Source: Nitrosomonas oligotropha (GTDB taxonomy: Bacteria; Pseudomonadota; Gammaproteobacteria; Burkholderiales; Nitrosomonadaceae). Taken from it: a stretch of 64,000 bases of DNA. Below are positions 46,599 through 54,957 of this stretch, piece after piece. The stretch covers positions 1 through 64,000 of the forward strand of contig NZ_FNOE01000019.1 in assembly GCF_900106555.1 (NCBI RefSeq), written 5' to 3'. Made by a program: the position numbers and the translations under genes. The notes beneath the pieces are model-generated. The model ran no database searches. It was given only the letters and a program-made list of their open reading frames with translations, and was not told the DNA's origin. Each line of letters opens with the position of its first letter. Within the stretch, counting starts at the first letter, position 1.

Positions 46599-47801
46599 TT
46601 ATTGATCATCCCACGCGGGAAATGGATCTTCCAAGGTTAACCAATATTTCTCTCCTGCTTGTGATTCTTCATCGGTCACTAAACATTCATCCAGCCATTG
46701 GCATATTCCTTGTTGATCAATATTCTGACCGATAAAAACCAATTCTTGCCGCCGGTCTCCATGCGGCTCTTCCCATTTCTCCAGTATCGATTTCAAATAA
46801 TCTTCATCGTGCGGCCATTCATTTCTAGGTACAGCTTTCCAAAACATACCGGCATAGCCATAGTGCGCGATGCCACCAGCTTGATTCCACTGTCCCGCAT
46901 AGTCCGGCCGGGTTGCCAGCCAGAAATATCCCTTCGACCGGAGTAATTTTCCTTCTGACCAAGGTTGATGGATAAAATCGTAGAATCGTTGTGGATGGAA
47001 TGGTTTCCTGGCTGTATAAACAAAACTACTGATGCCGTACTCTTCCGTTTCAGGTATATGTTCGCCGCGCATCTCCTTTAACCAGCCGGGCGCTTGTTGG
47101 GCATGCTCAAAACTGAATTTTCCGGTGTTTAAAAGCTTGCGCAATTCAACTCGGCCATCTTGGATGGCAATCATTTCAGCTTCAGTATTCAAACTGCGCA
47201 AGATACCTTGGAGTTGAATTAATTCACCCGGACTGATCAAGTCAATTTTATTGATCAAAATGACATCACAGAATTCCACTTGATCAATCAGGAGATCAGC
47301 GACACTGCGCTCATCATCTTCTCCCAGGCTTTCCCCTGTCTCCTGCAGCATTTTCGCTTCTTCAAAATCCTTCATGAAATTTACCGCATCTACAACCGTT
47401 ACCATCGTATCGAGCCGGGCGATATCGGACAGACTGATTCCCTTTTCGTCAGCGAATGTAAATGTTTCCGCAATCGGTAACGGTTCGGATATACCTGTAG
47501 ATTCAATGACCAGATAATCGAACTTTTTCTCGATGGCTAGCCGCCGTACTTCGATGAGCAAGTCTTCGCGCAACGTACAGCAAATGCAGCCATTGCTCAT
47601 CTCAATGAGTTTTTCTTCTGCGCGGTTAAATGAAATTTCTTTCTCGATGATGGAAGCGTCAATATTGATTTCACTCATATCATTCACAATAACCGCAACA
47701 CGCAGTTTTTGCCGGTTATTCAGAATATGACTCAATACGGTCGTTTTACCCGCACCTAGAAACCCGGAAAGCACAGTCACCGGTAATCGATTAGTTGGCA
47801 T
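46599..47801 (-). CDS. zigA: COG0523/G3E GTPase, ZigA/YciC-like
   Basis: This encodes 400 aa with the P-loop GFLGAGKTT, the CxCC motif GCICC at about residue 72, and INKIDL. The C-terminal domain with [27 protein letters not shown] and [10 protein letters not shown] is characteristic of the longer ZigA/YciC subgroup. Those proteins work as GTP-dependent zinc metallochaperones. A near-consensus Zur box covers its promoter, so it should be switched on by zinc shortage. The gene symbol is by subgroup resemblance. Confidence 0.9.
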   Translation of the reverse strand: MPTNRLPVTVLSGFLGAGKTTVLSHILNNRQKLRVAVIVNDMSEINIDASIIEKEISFNRAEEKLIEMSNGCICCTLREDLLIEVRRLAIEKKFDYLVIESTGISEPLPIAETFTFADEKGISLSDIARLDTMVTVVDAVNFMKDFEEAKMLQETGESLGEDDERSVADLLIDQVEFCDVILINKIDLISPGELIQLQGILRSLNTEAEMIAIQDGRVELRKLLNTGKFSFEHAQQAPGWLKEMRGEHIPETEEYGISSFVYTARKPFHPQRFYDFIHQPWSEGKLLRSKGYFWLATRPDYAGQWNQAGGIAHYGYAGMFWKAVPRNEWPHDEDYLKSILEKWEEPHGDRRQELVFIGQNIDQQGICQWLDECLVTDEESQAGEKYWLTLEDPFPAWDDQ

Positions 47802-47832
47802 CAGTTTGATTTAAATTAGTAGAATTGATATT

Positions 47833-47847
47833 TGTTATGATATAACA
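47833..47847. promoter_or_regulatory. Zur box
   Basis: TGTTATGATATAACA is a perfect inverted repeat (6+3+6). It matches the Zur consensus core TGTTATAWTATAACA at 14 of 15 positions. It lies 32-46 bases upstream of the zigA-like start codon and covers the -10 element. Confidence 0.82.
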
Positions 47848-47865
47848 TATCAAAATGTAACACAA
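47837..47865 (-). promoter_or_regulatory. Promoter of the zigA-like gene
   Basis: On the minus strand TTGTGT (47860-47865) and TATCAT (47837-47842) are 17 bases apart. The -10 lies inside the Zur box, so bound Zur would block RNA polymerase. Confidence 0.6.
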
Positions 47866-48128
47866 TATAATCTTTTCCTAGCCATTAAGGATCCGTCAAT
47901 TTCCGGCACGACTCAATCAGGAATTGGTGCCATAGCAGTAACTTGCAACGGCCTTTTTTTAAGGTTTGGTTGAAGTGCGCTTTTACAAAATTGAACAGAT
48001 TACTGAAATTAATAATCGATGAATCCATTAAAAATTACAGTGACCAGCATGCATTCGCAAAAATTAAGCGGGTTGAATAACGAGTGGTTAATCGTAAAAA
48101 TGCTTCAAATGCCAACAGACAGTCCAGT

Positions 48129-48604
48129 ATGTTCCATTCCGCGCGGCAAATAGCGGTCAGCATGATTTTGGCAATGACGATGAGTGCAATGGACGAAGTA
48201 ATAGCAGAACAAGTAGTTGGGGATTCGGCAGCGACGGCGGATTGCACGATCATTTGGAAATGTCTATTTTCAATGCATCCAATACGTTGGGCCGCAGTAC
48301 CGGCGCATATCGCATCGAACTCAAATTATTCGAGTCCAAAGCCGACAGCGATACTTCAGTTGCTATTGCCGCATCCCCTATCGCAATCGTTTTTAATCGC
48401 GGGCTTGCGCAAGATAAGTTTGAATTGACAGTCTCGGCAGCTGCAGACCTGAAAGACAACTCAGTTTTCGTCGCGGAAACAGGAATGTTAACTATCCAAC
48501 GAGTCAAAGCACTGGGCTCATATTACCAAGCAAAACTCAAACATCTCGGCGATAACAAATTTGAACTGATTGATGTTCAGGAAATTCCTGCAACCAAGGA
48601 ATGA
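48129..48604 (+). pseudogene. Secreted protein gene, probably frameshifted
   Basis: From the ATG at 48129 the first frame gives a good signal peptide (FHSARQIAVSMILAMTMSA) and reads to about SAATADCTIIW. The plausible protein then continues in another frame from about 48250 (EMSIFNASNTLG, then AYRIELKLFESK) to a stop at 48604, beta-rich and ending IDVQEIPATKE. A single-base indel near 48250-48265 would join the two parts into one exported protein of about 158 aa. It could instead be a shorter gene starting at the ATG at 48260. No family was recognised. Confidence 0.45.
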
Positions 48605-49042
48605 AAAATGCCCTTAACTTCCGCTTACAGAACCCCCAATAGCGTTAAGAACGCGTTCTCAGCCGGATGACAAGTGCAGCAAGAGGTGGCGCTCGGTCAC
48701 CTCAAACCGCAAAGGTAGCGCGATGATCAGGCAAGGCAAAATCAGAAGAAAAAGCATACCGTTTGCGAGTGATCAATAAATGTTTTGAATTTGATTTCAA
48801 AGCAGCATCCGCGGACATAGCAGTTTCTCAGCGTATCCCCAGGTTTTCTGGAGGGATATCACCCGGTTGTCTGGATTGCAGGTAGTGATATACACTGCAA
48901 TACTGTACCGCAATTCTGCACGTCAACTGCTGGAATGGTTGACAGTTTTACCGCTCGTTCCACAAGACAGTTTGACGCCAATACGGAACTTCAGGAAAGC
49001 ATTCTGAAGATTTACCGGTGTTTTAATTTTTTTCATGGACCC
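48605..49042. other. Intergenic region, nothing recognised
   Basis: This 438-base gap lies before the cytochrome pair. Short open stretches exist on the plus strand (up to about 36 codons, then 48935-49042 in frame with the cytochrome), but none has a ribosome-binding site or recognisable product. The promoter of the cytochrome genes should lie here. Confidence 0.35.
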
Positions 49043-49768
49043 ATGTCAATGAAGTTTTTTGCTTTTATCTTTTTAGCGATGATCTCCGGCTTGGCAAGTG
49101 CTGCCGAGCCGTCATCATCCGGACTATCCGATACCCTGGAAGAGCGGGTAAAACCCTGCATCATCTGCCACAGAGATGCTGACCGGATAGACCGGGATGC
49201 CTATTTCCCGCGTATTGCGGGCAAACCGGCCGGTTATCTCTTTAATCAGTTGCGTAATTTTCGTGATGGGCGGCGCTATTATCAGCCGATGGCCATTTTG
49301 CTCGAAAACATGTCGGATGAATACATGCGGGAAATCGCAGAGTATTTTGCTGCCCAGCCCTACGCTTATCTGGAGCCGGTAGTACCAGCACTGACACCGG
49401 ATGAAATCAAATCCGTGGAAACACTGATGTATTCCGGCGATCCCGAACGCGATCTTCCGGCATGCAGTGCTTGTCATGGCGAAAAACTGATGGGCGTGCA
49501 ACCGACCATTCCCGGCCTGCTGGGCTTGCCGCATGCCTATCTGGCGGCGCAATTCGGCGGCTGGCGCAATGGCGGAATCATGCGCGGCCAGATACCGGAT
49601 TGCATGTCGGAAATAGCCAAGAAACTGACTCAGGAAGAAGTTAATGCGCTGGTGCAGTGGCTGCCCGGGCTGCCGGTATCGGGACAATCCACCGGAGCGG
49701 ATGCACTTACTCCGGAATTGGCGCAGCGTTGCCGGACTATTTTGTCCGGAAAGGAAGTGACACGATGA
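49043..49768 (+). CDS. Di-haem cytochrome c (c4-like)
   Basis: This encodes 241 aa from the ATG at 49043 (a second ATG follows two codons later), with a signal peptide ending at SAAEP. Two CxxCH haem sites, CIICH and CSACH, lie in two similar domains with distal Met candidates (QPMAIL; GGIMRGQIP), the cytochrome c4 plan. It should carry electrons in the periplasm. The stop overlaps the next gene's start by ATGA. Confidence 0.88.
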   Translation: MSMKFFAFIFLAMISGLASAAEPSSSGLSDTLEERVKPCIICHRDADRIDRDAYFPRIAGKPAGYLFNQLRNFRDGRRYYQPMAILLENMSDEYMREIAEYFAAQPYAYLEPVVPALTPDEIKSVETLMYSGDPERDLPACSACHGEKLMGVQPTIPGLLGLPHAYLAAQFGGWRNGGIMRGQIPDCMSEIAKKLTQEEVNALVQWLPGLPVSGQSTGADALTPELAQRCRTILSGKEVTR

Positions 49769-51045
49769 GAAATTTAAGCGAAGCAAGATTAACGAGCATA
49801 TGGCGGATCATTGTTTGCGTTGCAGGCGGTTTGCTGTCCCTGGTGCAAATGGCATCGGCTCAGCCGCTGACTGACTCCGATACGGAACAGGTCCGGCGCG
49901 GAGAATATCTCGCCCGGGCAGGCAACTGCATGGGGTGCCATACCACGCGCGGTGGCGAGCCTTACGCGGGCGGGCGCAAGCTGAATACGCCTTTCGGTCA
50001 ATTCGTCACACCGAATATCACGCCGGATAAAGAAACAGGGATCGGCAGCTGGAGCGGCGAGGATTTCTGGCAGGCGCTGCATTACGGAAAGTCGAAGGAT
50101 GGCCGTAATTTGTACCCGGCTTTTCCGTATACCGAATATACCAAGGTTACCCGGCCGGACGCCGATGCAATCTTCGCCTATTTGCGTTCGCTGCCGCCTA
50201 TCGCACAAACCAATCCTCCGCACAAGATCAATCCACCTTACGATAATCAGGCACTCCTGTATCTTTGGCGGAAGTGGTATTTCAATGAAGGCGTCTATCA
50301 GCCGGACAAATCGAAAAGCGATGAGTGGAACCGAGGTAATTATCTGGTTCAGGGGCTCGGACACTGCAACGCCTGCCATACTCCGCGTAATGTATGGGGA
50401 GCAAGCCAGGACGATCAGCTGACGGGCGGTAAAATCATGGGCTCCTACTGGTATGCGCCCTCGTTGATATCCCCGCTGGAAGCCGGGGTGAGTGAATGGC
50501 CGGTCGAGGATATTGTCGAACTGCTGTCCACCGGGATAAACAGCCATGCTGTAACTTCCGGCTCTATGGCCACGATTGTCCGGCAAAGTCTGCAATATCT
50601 ATCGGACTATGATATCCGTTCGATAGCGGTTTACCTTCAATCCCTGGGCGAGAAGAAAGGCGACGCCAAAGCACCCCGGAAAGCTCGCAAAATGCCGGAA
50701 CAGGTGCGCCAGTATCTAGCACTCGGGCAAGAAGTATATGAAAAACACTGTCAGGACTGTCACGGCCAATCAGGCGAAGGCATACCGAAAATATATCCTC
50801 CGCTGGCTGGAAACCGCAATGTGACCATGAGCCCCCCGCTGAACACCATCCGCAACGTGCTGTATGGCGGGTATCCTCCTGCCACAGCTGGTAATCCGAG
50901 ACCTCATGGCATGCCACCGTATCAGCATTTCATTCGCGATACTGAGATTGCCCAAGTAGTGTCTTATATCAGGAACGCATGGGGAAATCGCGGCAGTCTG
51001 GTAAGTCCGGAAGACGTCGATAACAGCCGGGGCAGCGAATTCTGA
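49765..51045 (+). CDS. Tri-haem cytochrome c (alcohol-dehydrogenase cytochrome subunit type)
   Basis: This encodes 426 aa from the ATG at 49765, with AGGAAG about eight bases upstream. A signal peptide of about 37 residues ends at ASAQP. Three CxxCH motifs occur: CMGCH, CNACH and CQDCH. The first two domains have the TPFGQFVTPNITPDKETG block of membrane-bound dehydrogenase cytochrome subunits (AdhB-like), and the third resembles a small c-type domain (SGEGIPKIYPPLAGN). It normally passes electrons from a periplasmic dehydrogenase to quinone or an oxidase, but no dehydrogenase gene is adjacent. It forms a two-gene unit with the c4-like gene. Confidence 0.9.
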   Translation: MRNLSEARLTSIWRIIVCVAGGLLSLVQMASAQPLTDSDTEQVRRGEYLARAGNCMGCHTTRGGEPYAGGRKLNTPFGQFVTPNITPDKETGIGSWSGEDFWQALHYGKSKDGRNLYPAFPYTEYTKVTRPDADAIFAYLRSLPPIAQTNPPHKINPPYDNQALLYLWRKWYFNEGVYQPDKSKSDEWNRGNYLVQGLGHCNACHTPRNVWGASQDDQLTGGKIMGSYWYAPSLISPLEAGVSEWPVEDIVELLSTGINSHAVTSGSMATIVRQSLQYLSDYDIRSIAVYLQSLGEKKGDAKAPRKARKMPEQVRQYLALGQEVYEKHCQDCHGQSGEGIPKIYPPLAGNRNVTMSPPLNTIRNVLYGGYPPATAGNPRPHGMPPYQHFIRDTEIAQVVSYIRNAWGNRGSLVSPEDVDNSRGSEF

Positions 51046-51284
51046 GCCGCTCCGGTTATTCCAGAGATTTTTTGGTTTGAGTCAGAAGACCTCATCGTCT
51101 CGGCGCTGGAAGCGGGGAGTATGCGCTAAAATCTCTGGGAAGGTGTGTTGCAGCGCATTCTGGAATATTGCAAGCTGAAAAATAGCAGCCCATTCAAATA
51201 ATTGATTGGTTATGTTTTGGGAAACGCTGAACAAATCCTGAAGTCTGGGATAAAAGTTTTTCCTGATAACTTACTAAATACGCC

Positions 51285-51464
51285 ATGTCACACCAAACGA
51301 GCTTTGCAGATCTTGATTACAGTAGCAAGAAACACCGGGCGCGTCGGGAGGCTTTTTTAAGCGAAATGGAATGGGTAATACAGTAGCTAGTTTTGCTAGC
51401 GCACATTGAGCCGCATTTTCCTAAGGCCGGGCAGCGGGGCCGCCAGCCGATGTCGCTGATCTGA
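51285..51464 (+). mobile_element. IS5-family transposase remnant (N-terminus only)
   Basis: From the ATG at 51285 the frame reads SHQTSFADLDYSSKKHR and REAFLSEMEWVIQ, then a stop (TAG), then LVLLAHIEPHFPKAGQRGRQ and PMSLI followed by TGA. This is the start of an IS5-type transposase with an internal stop and the catalytic domain missing. ACGCTGAACAAATCCTGAAG about 50 bases upstream may be the left terminal end. The element is dead. Confidence 0.82.
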
Positions 51465-51505
51465 TTAGTAAGTTTTTCATGGCATTTCCCGTAGAATTAT
51501 TCAGC

Positions 51506-51531
51506 CACCGGCAGTTGTAGTACTGCCGGTG
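51506..51531. terminator. Hairpin after the protease relic
   Basis: CACCGGCAGT / ACTGCCGGTG form a perfect 10-pair stem with a six-base loop, 11 bases past the end of the minus-strand protease pseudogene. No U run follows on either strand. It was probably that gene's terminator. Confidence 0.5.
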
Positions 51532-51541
51532 ATTGGATAAA

Positions 51542-52750
51542 TTAGCAATTTCCGGATTTATGAGTGCAGGCAGCGTCTAAAATGCCTGTTTTAGAAGAAT
51601 TGGTAAATTGAGAATCCAAGTTACTCGATCCAGCAATCTTTTGACTTGTATCTGTCGGGCCATACGACATTACACCAACTATGGCATTCACGATTCCTGA
51701 CACGAATTGTCCGGAGGAAAGTTCGCCAAAATTTTCTATGTATGGCCCTCCCGAAGACTCCTGAGTGAGGTCACTTCCAAATTCTACCGTATTAGTAGTG
51801 GTGGATTTAAAACTCTGAGAGTCGACTCGATGGAGAACATTGCCTGAATCAAAGGATGAAGGAAATCCCAGCATGGTTACATGATTTCCAGCAAGCGCAT
51901 TTGTTCTATAGCCCAAGTAACCAACAACTGACCCAATTTTTTGCCCTAGACTATTATCTTGCATTTCAAGCAAGGCATAATCCCCAGAATTAGGCAATTT
52001 CCCAGTAATATTGTTAGCCCAGTAACAATCCAGGTAGCGGTAAATTGACCATAAGGTGCACTACCGGAGTGATACGCGGGAATAAACTTGAAATTTACAT
52101 ACCTTTGCTTCTTAACAGGGTCAAGTACACAGTGTCCAGCGGTTAAAACCAACCTTGGTCTAATAACAGATGCTGAGCATTGATAGGTATTGCCAACACT
52201 GTCACTAAAGAATAGCTTCCCACTAGCCCGATAGGGATAGGAATTTTGAACGGATGGTGCAGGACTTACACGTGAACTGGTGAAATAGGCATTCACTGCT
52301 CCTGAAGCATAAGTATCTTATTCCAAAGCGTTATAGATCTGAGCCTCATGATCGTTGTCTTGCTCGATTATTGGCTCAAAGATTTTAGCTTTACTGCGTT
52401 TCACTTTGATTTCGGGTGGACACCCAGGCTCGCTAACCTGCTCAGCGTGATCAGAAAACTCCATGTATTCGCTGATCGCATCAGTTTCAGTTGCTTTGGG
52501 CCTAAGGAATCGGTTTGGCATTTCTATAGCGATCCGGCGTCCAGAAATCGGCTTGACTGCCATCGCGCATTAACTTATAGGGCGATTCAAGTTCAATTGA
52601 AACCGAATGCGGCCCTTCGGCCTTGGTTTCAGGTTGTATTGGCTGATTATTTGATTGATTCGATAAATCCCATGAAACATGGTCTTGAGCGAAAGTAATA
52701 CCGCTCCATGCGATGCTTGTGGCGAAAGCCAGAATACATATCTTTCTCAT
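51542..52750 (-). pseudogene. Secreted trypsin-like serine protease, decayed
   Basis: The gene starts at 52750 (GGAG seven bases before the ATG) with a signal peptide (RKICILAFATSIAWSG to FAQ) and pro-region. The frame breaks at about 52500. The next part, RPKATETDAISEYMEF, runs to an in-frame TAA at 52318-52320 (NALE-stop-DTYAS). Reading then continues through CSASVIRPRLVLTAGHC (catalytic His). A second frameshift lies at about 52030. The last part holds SGDYALLE (catalytic Asp) and QESSGGPY (catalytic Ser, in place of GDSGGP) to the end at 51542. All triad residues survive, so the lesions look recent. The intact form would be about 400 aa, similar to glutamyl-endopeptidase-like secreted proteases. 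Confidence 0.85.
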
Positions 52751-53133
52751 TTTTATCTCCTTGCATTTTGTGTCATTGAAAATGTCCACAGCTCTTGTGG
52801 CCGCGGGCAGAAACTAGGATGCAAAAAAACGAAGGGGATTTATATCCAAGAATTTTCATATATGAGTTTTTTAAATGCAAGCTTGACGTAGCACTTTCTT
52901 TTAGCCCTGACTGTGCAGTGACTTGTTTAAGCACGCACTTGAAAGAGACAGGACTGACCACGTCAGGCTGTTTCAATGAAAAGGCAATTACTTCCACTGC
53001 TTTCTTAGCTTTCTCACCCCAGTTCTTCTTGCGTTAAGAATAGGATGTTGACATTGATCGGCGCTTCCCTAGTGCAACTGCACTATATTTCATCTTAAGA
53101 AGCCAGAACAATTGTACTAGGTAATTGCGGTTA
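52751..53133. other. Intergenic region, nothing recognised
   Basis: This 383-base AT-rich gap lies between the protease relic and the end of the secretion locus. An 80-codon open stretch on the plus strand (52795-53037) lacks a start site and family signals. TAGTGCA-AC-TGCACTA at 53070-53085, a 7+7 inverted repeat, might help end the secretion operon transcript. Confidence 0.35.
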
Positions 53134-54048
53134 TTAATCCATCGGAAATCCGGATGAGTTTGATGGCGCACCGGATTGTGGTGCAAACGGTGAAGCATTA
53201 CCCGCTGACGAAGAACGCGAAGAAGGTGAAGCTGCGCCTGAGGAAGATTGCGGCGCAAAAGGGGAATTGGACGGTGAAGCTCCCGGTGCCGTGTTCGGCT
53301 TGGATTGATTGGAGGCCGGTTTCGATGAGCTGCCGCCCTCACCGGGTTTATACGTAAATTTCCAATCCCGGTAAGTTAATGCTTCTGAGAATTTAGCATA
53401 TTGCTCGGGAAATTTATCTTTCTTGATGGGTTTCTTTTCCGATAGGCTGTATACGCCGGTGATTCTCTTAGTGAGATTGGAACCTATACCAGGACTGCTG
53501 TTCGGTGTCGCGCTATTCGATGCCTGATTTGGCGTTGCGTTACCGGATGTCTGGCCAGTATTGGGCACCAGGCTATTGCCCGAGGGCTGGTTACTGCCCG
53601 ATGCTGGGTTACCGCCCGGCACTGCAGTATTACCCGCGGTTGAATTCTGGCTGGCAGCCGGACTGTTACCGGACACTGTATTACCGCCGGGCGGAGGTTC
53701 TTCAATGGTGCCCCACTCCGCTGTATTGGTGATCGGGTCCATATAGATTTTACGCAAATGGCGTTTGATGGCCGGTGTGCGTTTATCCTCCAGCAACTCC
53801 TCCAAAGTTTCGGGAAATTGTTTAGTACCAGTGTTGTAGTAGGACATAATCGCTTTGCGAAATTGTTCGCCTACGTAAAGCAATTCGGCCTCTTTCTCAC
53901 GCTGCGCTTTTACCTGCCACACCTGACCTACCCCGGCCATGACAATCCCCGCCAGAGTGACTCCGAACAAAGCCCAAAGATAAACAAAACCGCTTGCCCG
54001 CCGTGGCATATCATGTGCACCGCAAGAATTCGAGCAAGCCCCGGTCAT
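53134..54048 (-). CDS. Pseudopilin-like protein with long Ser/Pro/Asn-rich tail
   Basis: This encodes 304 aa. A short basic leader ends in G before FVYLWALFGVTLAGIVMAG, a prepilin-like hydrophobic helix although lacking the usual Glu5. A cluster QREKEAELLYVGEQFRKAI follows, as in GspG/H-type minor pseudopilins. After residue 130 the chain is low-complexity (G/N/S/P/T), with PFAPQS repeated near the end. TAA of the upstream gene is followed immediately by its ATG, and a second ATG (54009) would give an eight-residue leader. It is probably a tip or minor component of the adjacent machine. Confidence 0.72.
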   Translation of the reverse strand: MTGACSNSCGAHDMPRRASGFVYLWALFGVTLAGIVMAGVGQVWQVKAQREKEAELLYVGEQFRKAIMSYYNTGTKQFPETLEELLEDKRTPAIKRHLRKIYMDPITNTAEWGTIEEPPPGGNTVSGNSPAASQNSTAGNTAVPGGNPASGSNQPSGNSLVPNTGQTSGNATPNQASNSATPNSSPGIGSNLTKRITGVYSLSEKKPIKKDKFPEQYAKFSEALTYRDWKFTYKPGEGGSSSKPASNQSKPNTAPGASPSNSPFAPQSSSGAASPSSRSSSAGNASPFAPQSGAPSNSSGFPMD

Positions 54049-54441
54049 TTACCATTCTTGATAGTACGATCCATCCAGGGCTCTTCCTGAGTAGCCGCTA
54101 TAAACATCATAGACGCCTGATTCCGTTTCGTTCTTGGGAGGAACCTCGACCCAGGTTTTATCACTTTCGGTAAAGGGATCTTTCGGCACGCTGCGCATAT
54201 AGCGTTTGTCGACCAGCTCGGCCAGGTCAATAGGATATTTACCAAAGTCCGAATAGAACTGATCGATGGCGTTGCGCATAATACCCAAGTCCTGCCGCAA
54301 CACGGCTTCTTTGGCTTTATCGATAGAATTAAAATACTTCGGCGCGACAATACTCAACAATGTCGCGATAATCGCCATAACCACCAGCAGTTCGATTAAG
54401 GTAAATCCTCTGGATTTCCGGGTCCCAGATAGGTTTATCAT
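54049..54441 (-). CDS. GspG-like pseudopilin
   Basis: This encodes 130 aa from the ATG at 54441, with GGGAG five bases upstream and the previous stop overlapping (TGATG). The class III prepilin site is G-FTLIELLVVMAIIATLL, with Glu5 present. A GspG-like domain follows (RQDLGIMRNAIDQFYSDFGKYP, VPKDPFTESDKTW). It lacks the full Ca-binding end of the major pseudopilin at 62619-63053, so it may be minor or an alternative subunit. Confidence 0.88.
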   Translation of the reverse strand: MINLSGTRKSRGFTLIELLVVMAIIATLLSIVAPKYFNSIDKAKEAVLRQDLGIMRNAIDQFYSDFGKYPIDLAELVDKRYMRSVPKDPFTESDKTWVEVPPKNETESGVYDVYSGYSGRALDGSYYQEW

Positions 54442-54950
54442 CACCACTCCCGGTAAGGAATACCGTTCAGGCCTATGGCTTCCGAACGTGAATAAACATC
54501 ATAAACATCGTCACCCTCCTTGGGACTATCCCAGGGGCTTTCGTAACTGCGCTTCCCCCAGGTATCTGCAGCCGGAGTCGCCGAAACACCGGCAACATCC
54601 AGTTCGACAAACAGCGGGTCAGGGGGCAAGCGGCGCAGGAAATAAATAATCTTCTTGTCCGGACTCTTGATATCCGGCACGCCCATGAATAATTCCTCCA
54701 GCCGGGGTGGATAACCCGATTCATCGGCCTTCTTGGTGATACGCCCCTCATCCGAAGCCTGCTTGTAGGCATCAATGGCCGTTCGTATCTGGCGCAATGC
54801 AACGCGCAACTCCTGCTCCTTCTCGCGTTTCACCATGAGCTCCCGCAATGGCAACGCGGCTGTCGCTAAAATAGCCATGATTGCCACCACGATCATTAAT
54901 TCAATCAGCGTAAATCCTCTGTGCTTCACGGAAACTCTGGATGCAGCCAT
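54441..54950 (-). CDS. GspG/H-like pseudopilin
   Basis: This encodes 169 aa from the ATG at 54950; a GTG eight codons earlier would overlap the secretin gene. The prepilin cleavage site is G-FTLIELMIVVAIMAILATA, followed by a long helix with REKEQELRVALRQIRTAID. The end, YDVYSRSEAIGLNG, resembles the following gene's end (YDVYSGYSGRALDG), suggesting duplication. No strong ribosome-binding site is seen for either start. Confidence 0.85.
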   Translation of the reverse strand: MAASRVSVKHRGFTLIELMIVVAIMAILATAALPLRELMVKREKEQELRVALRQIRTAIDAYKQASDEGRITKKADESGYPPRLEELFMGVPDIKSPDKKIIYFLRRLPPDPLFVELDVAGVSATPAADTWGKRSYESPWDSPKEGDDVYDVYSRSEAIGLNGIPYREW

Positions 54951-54957
54951 AAGCCGA

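Noticed and set aside
52795-53037. Possible 80-aa gene in the gap after the protease relic
   Set aside because: No ATG start with a ribosome-binding site, no recognisable motif, AT-rich chance frame more likely.
53484-53746. Overlapping open frames in several frames across the Ser/Asn-rich tail
   Set aside because: Low-complexity sequence gives open frames in many phases; the pseudopilin-like frame is the only one with a sensible N-terminus.
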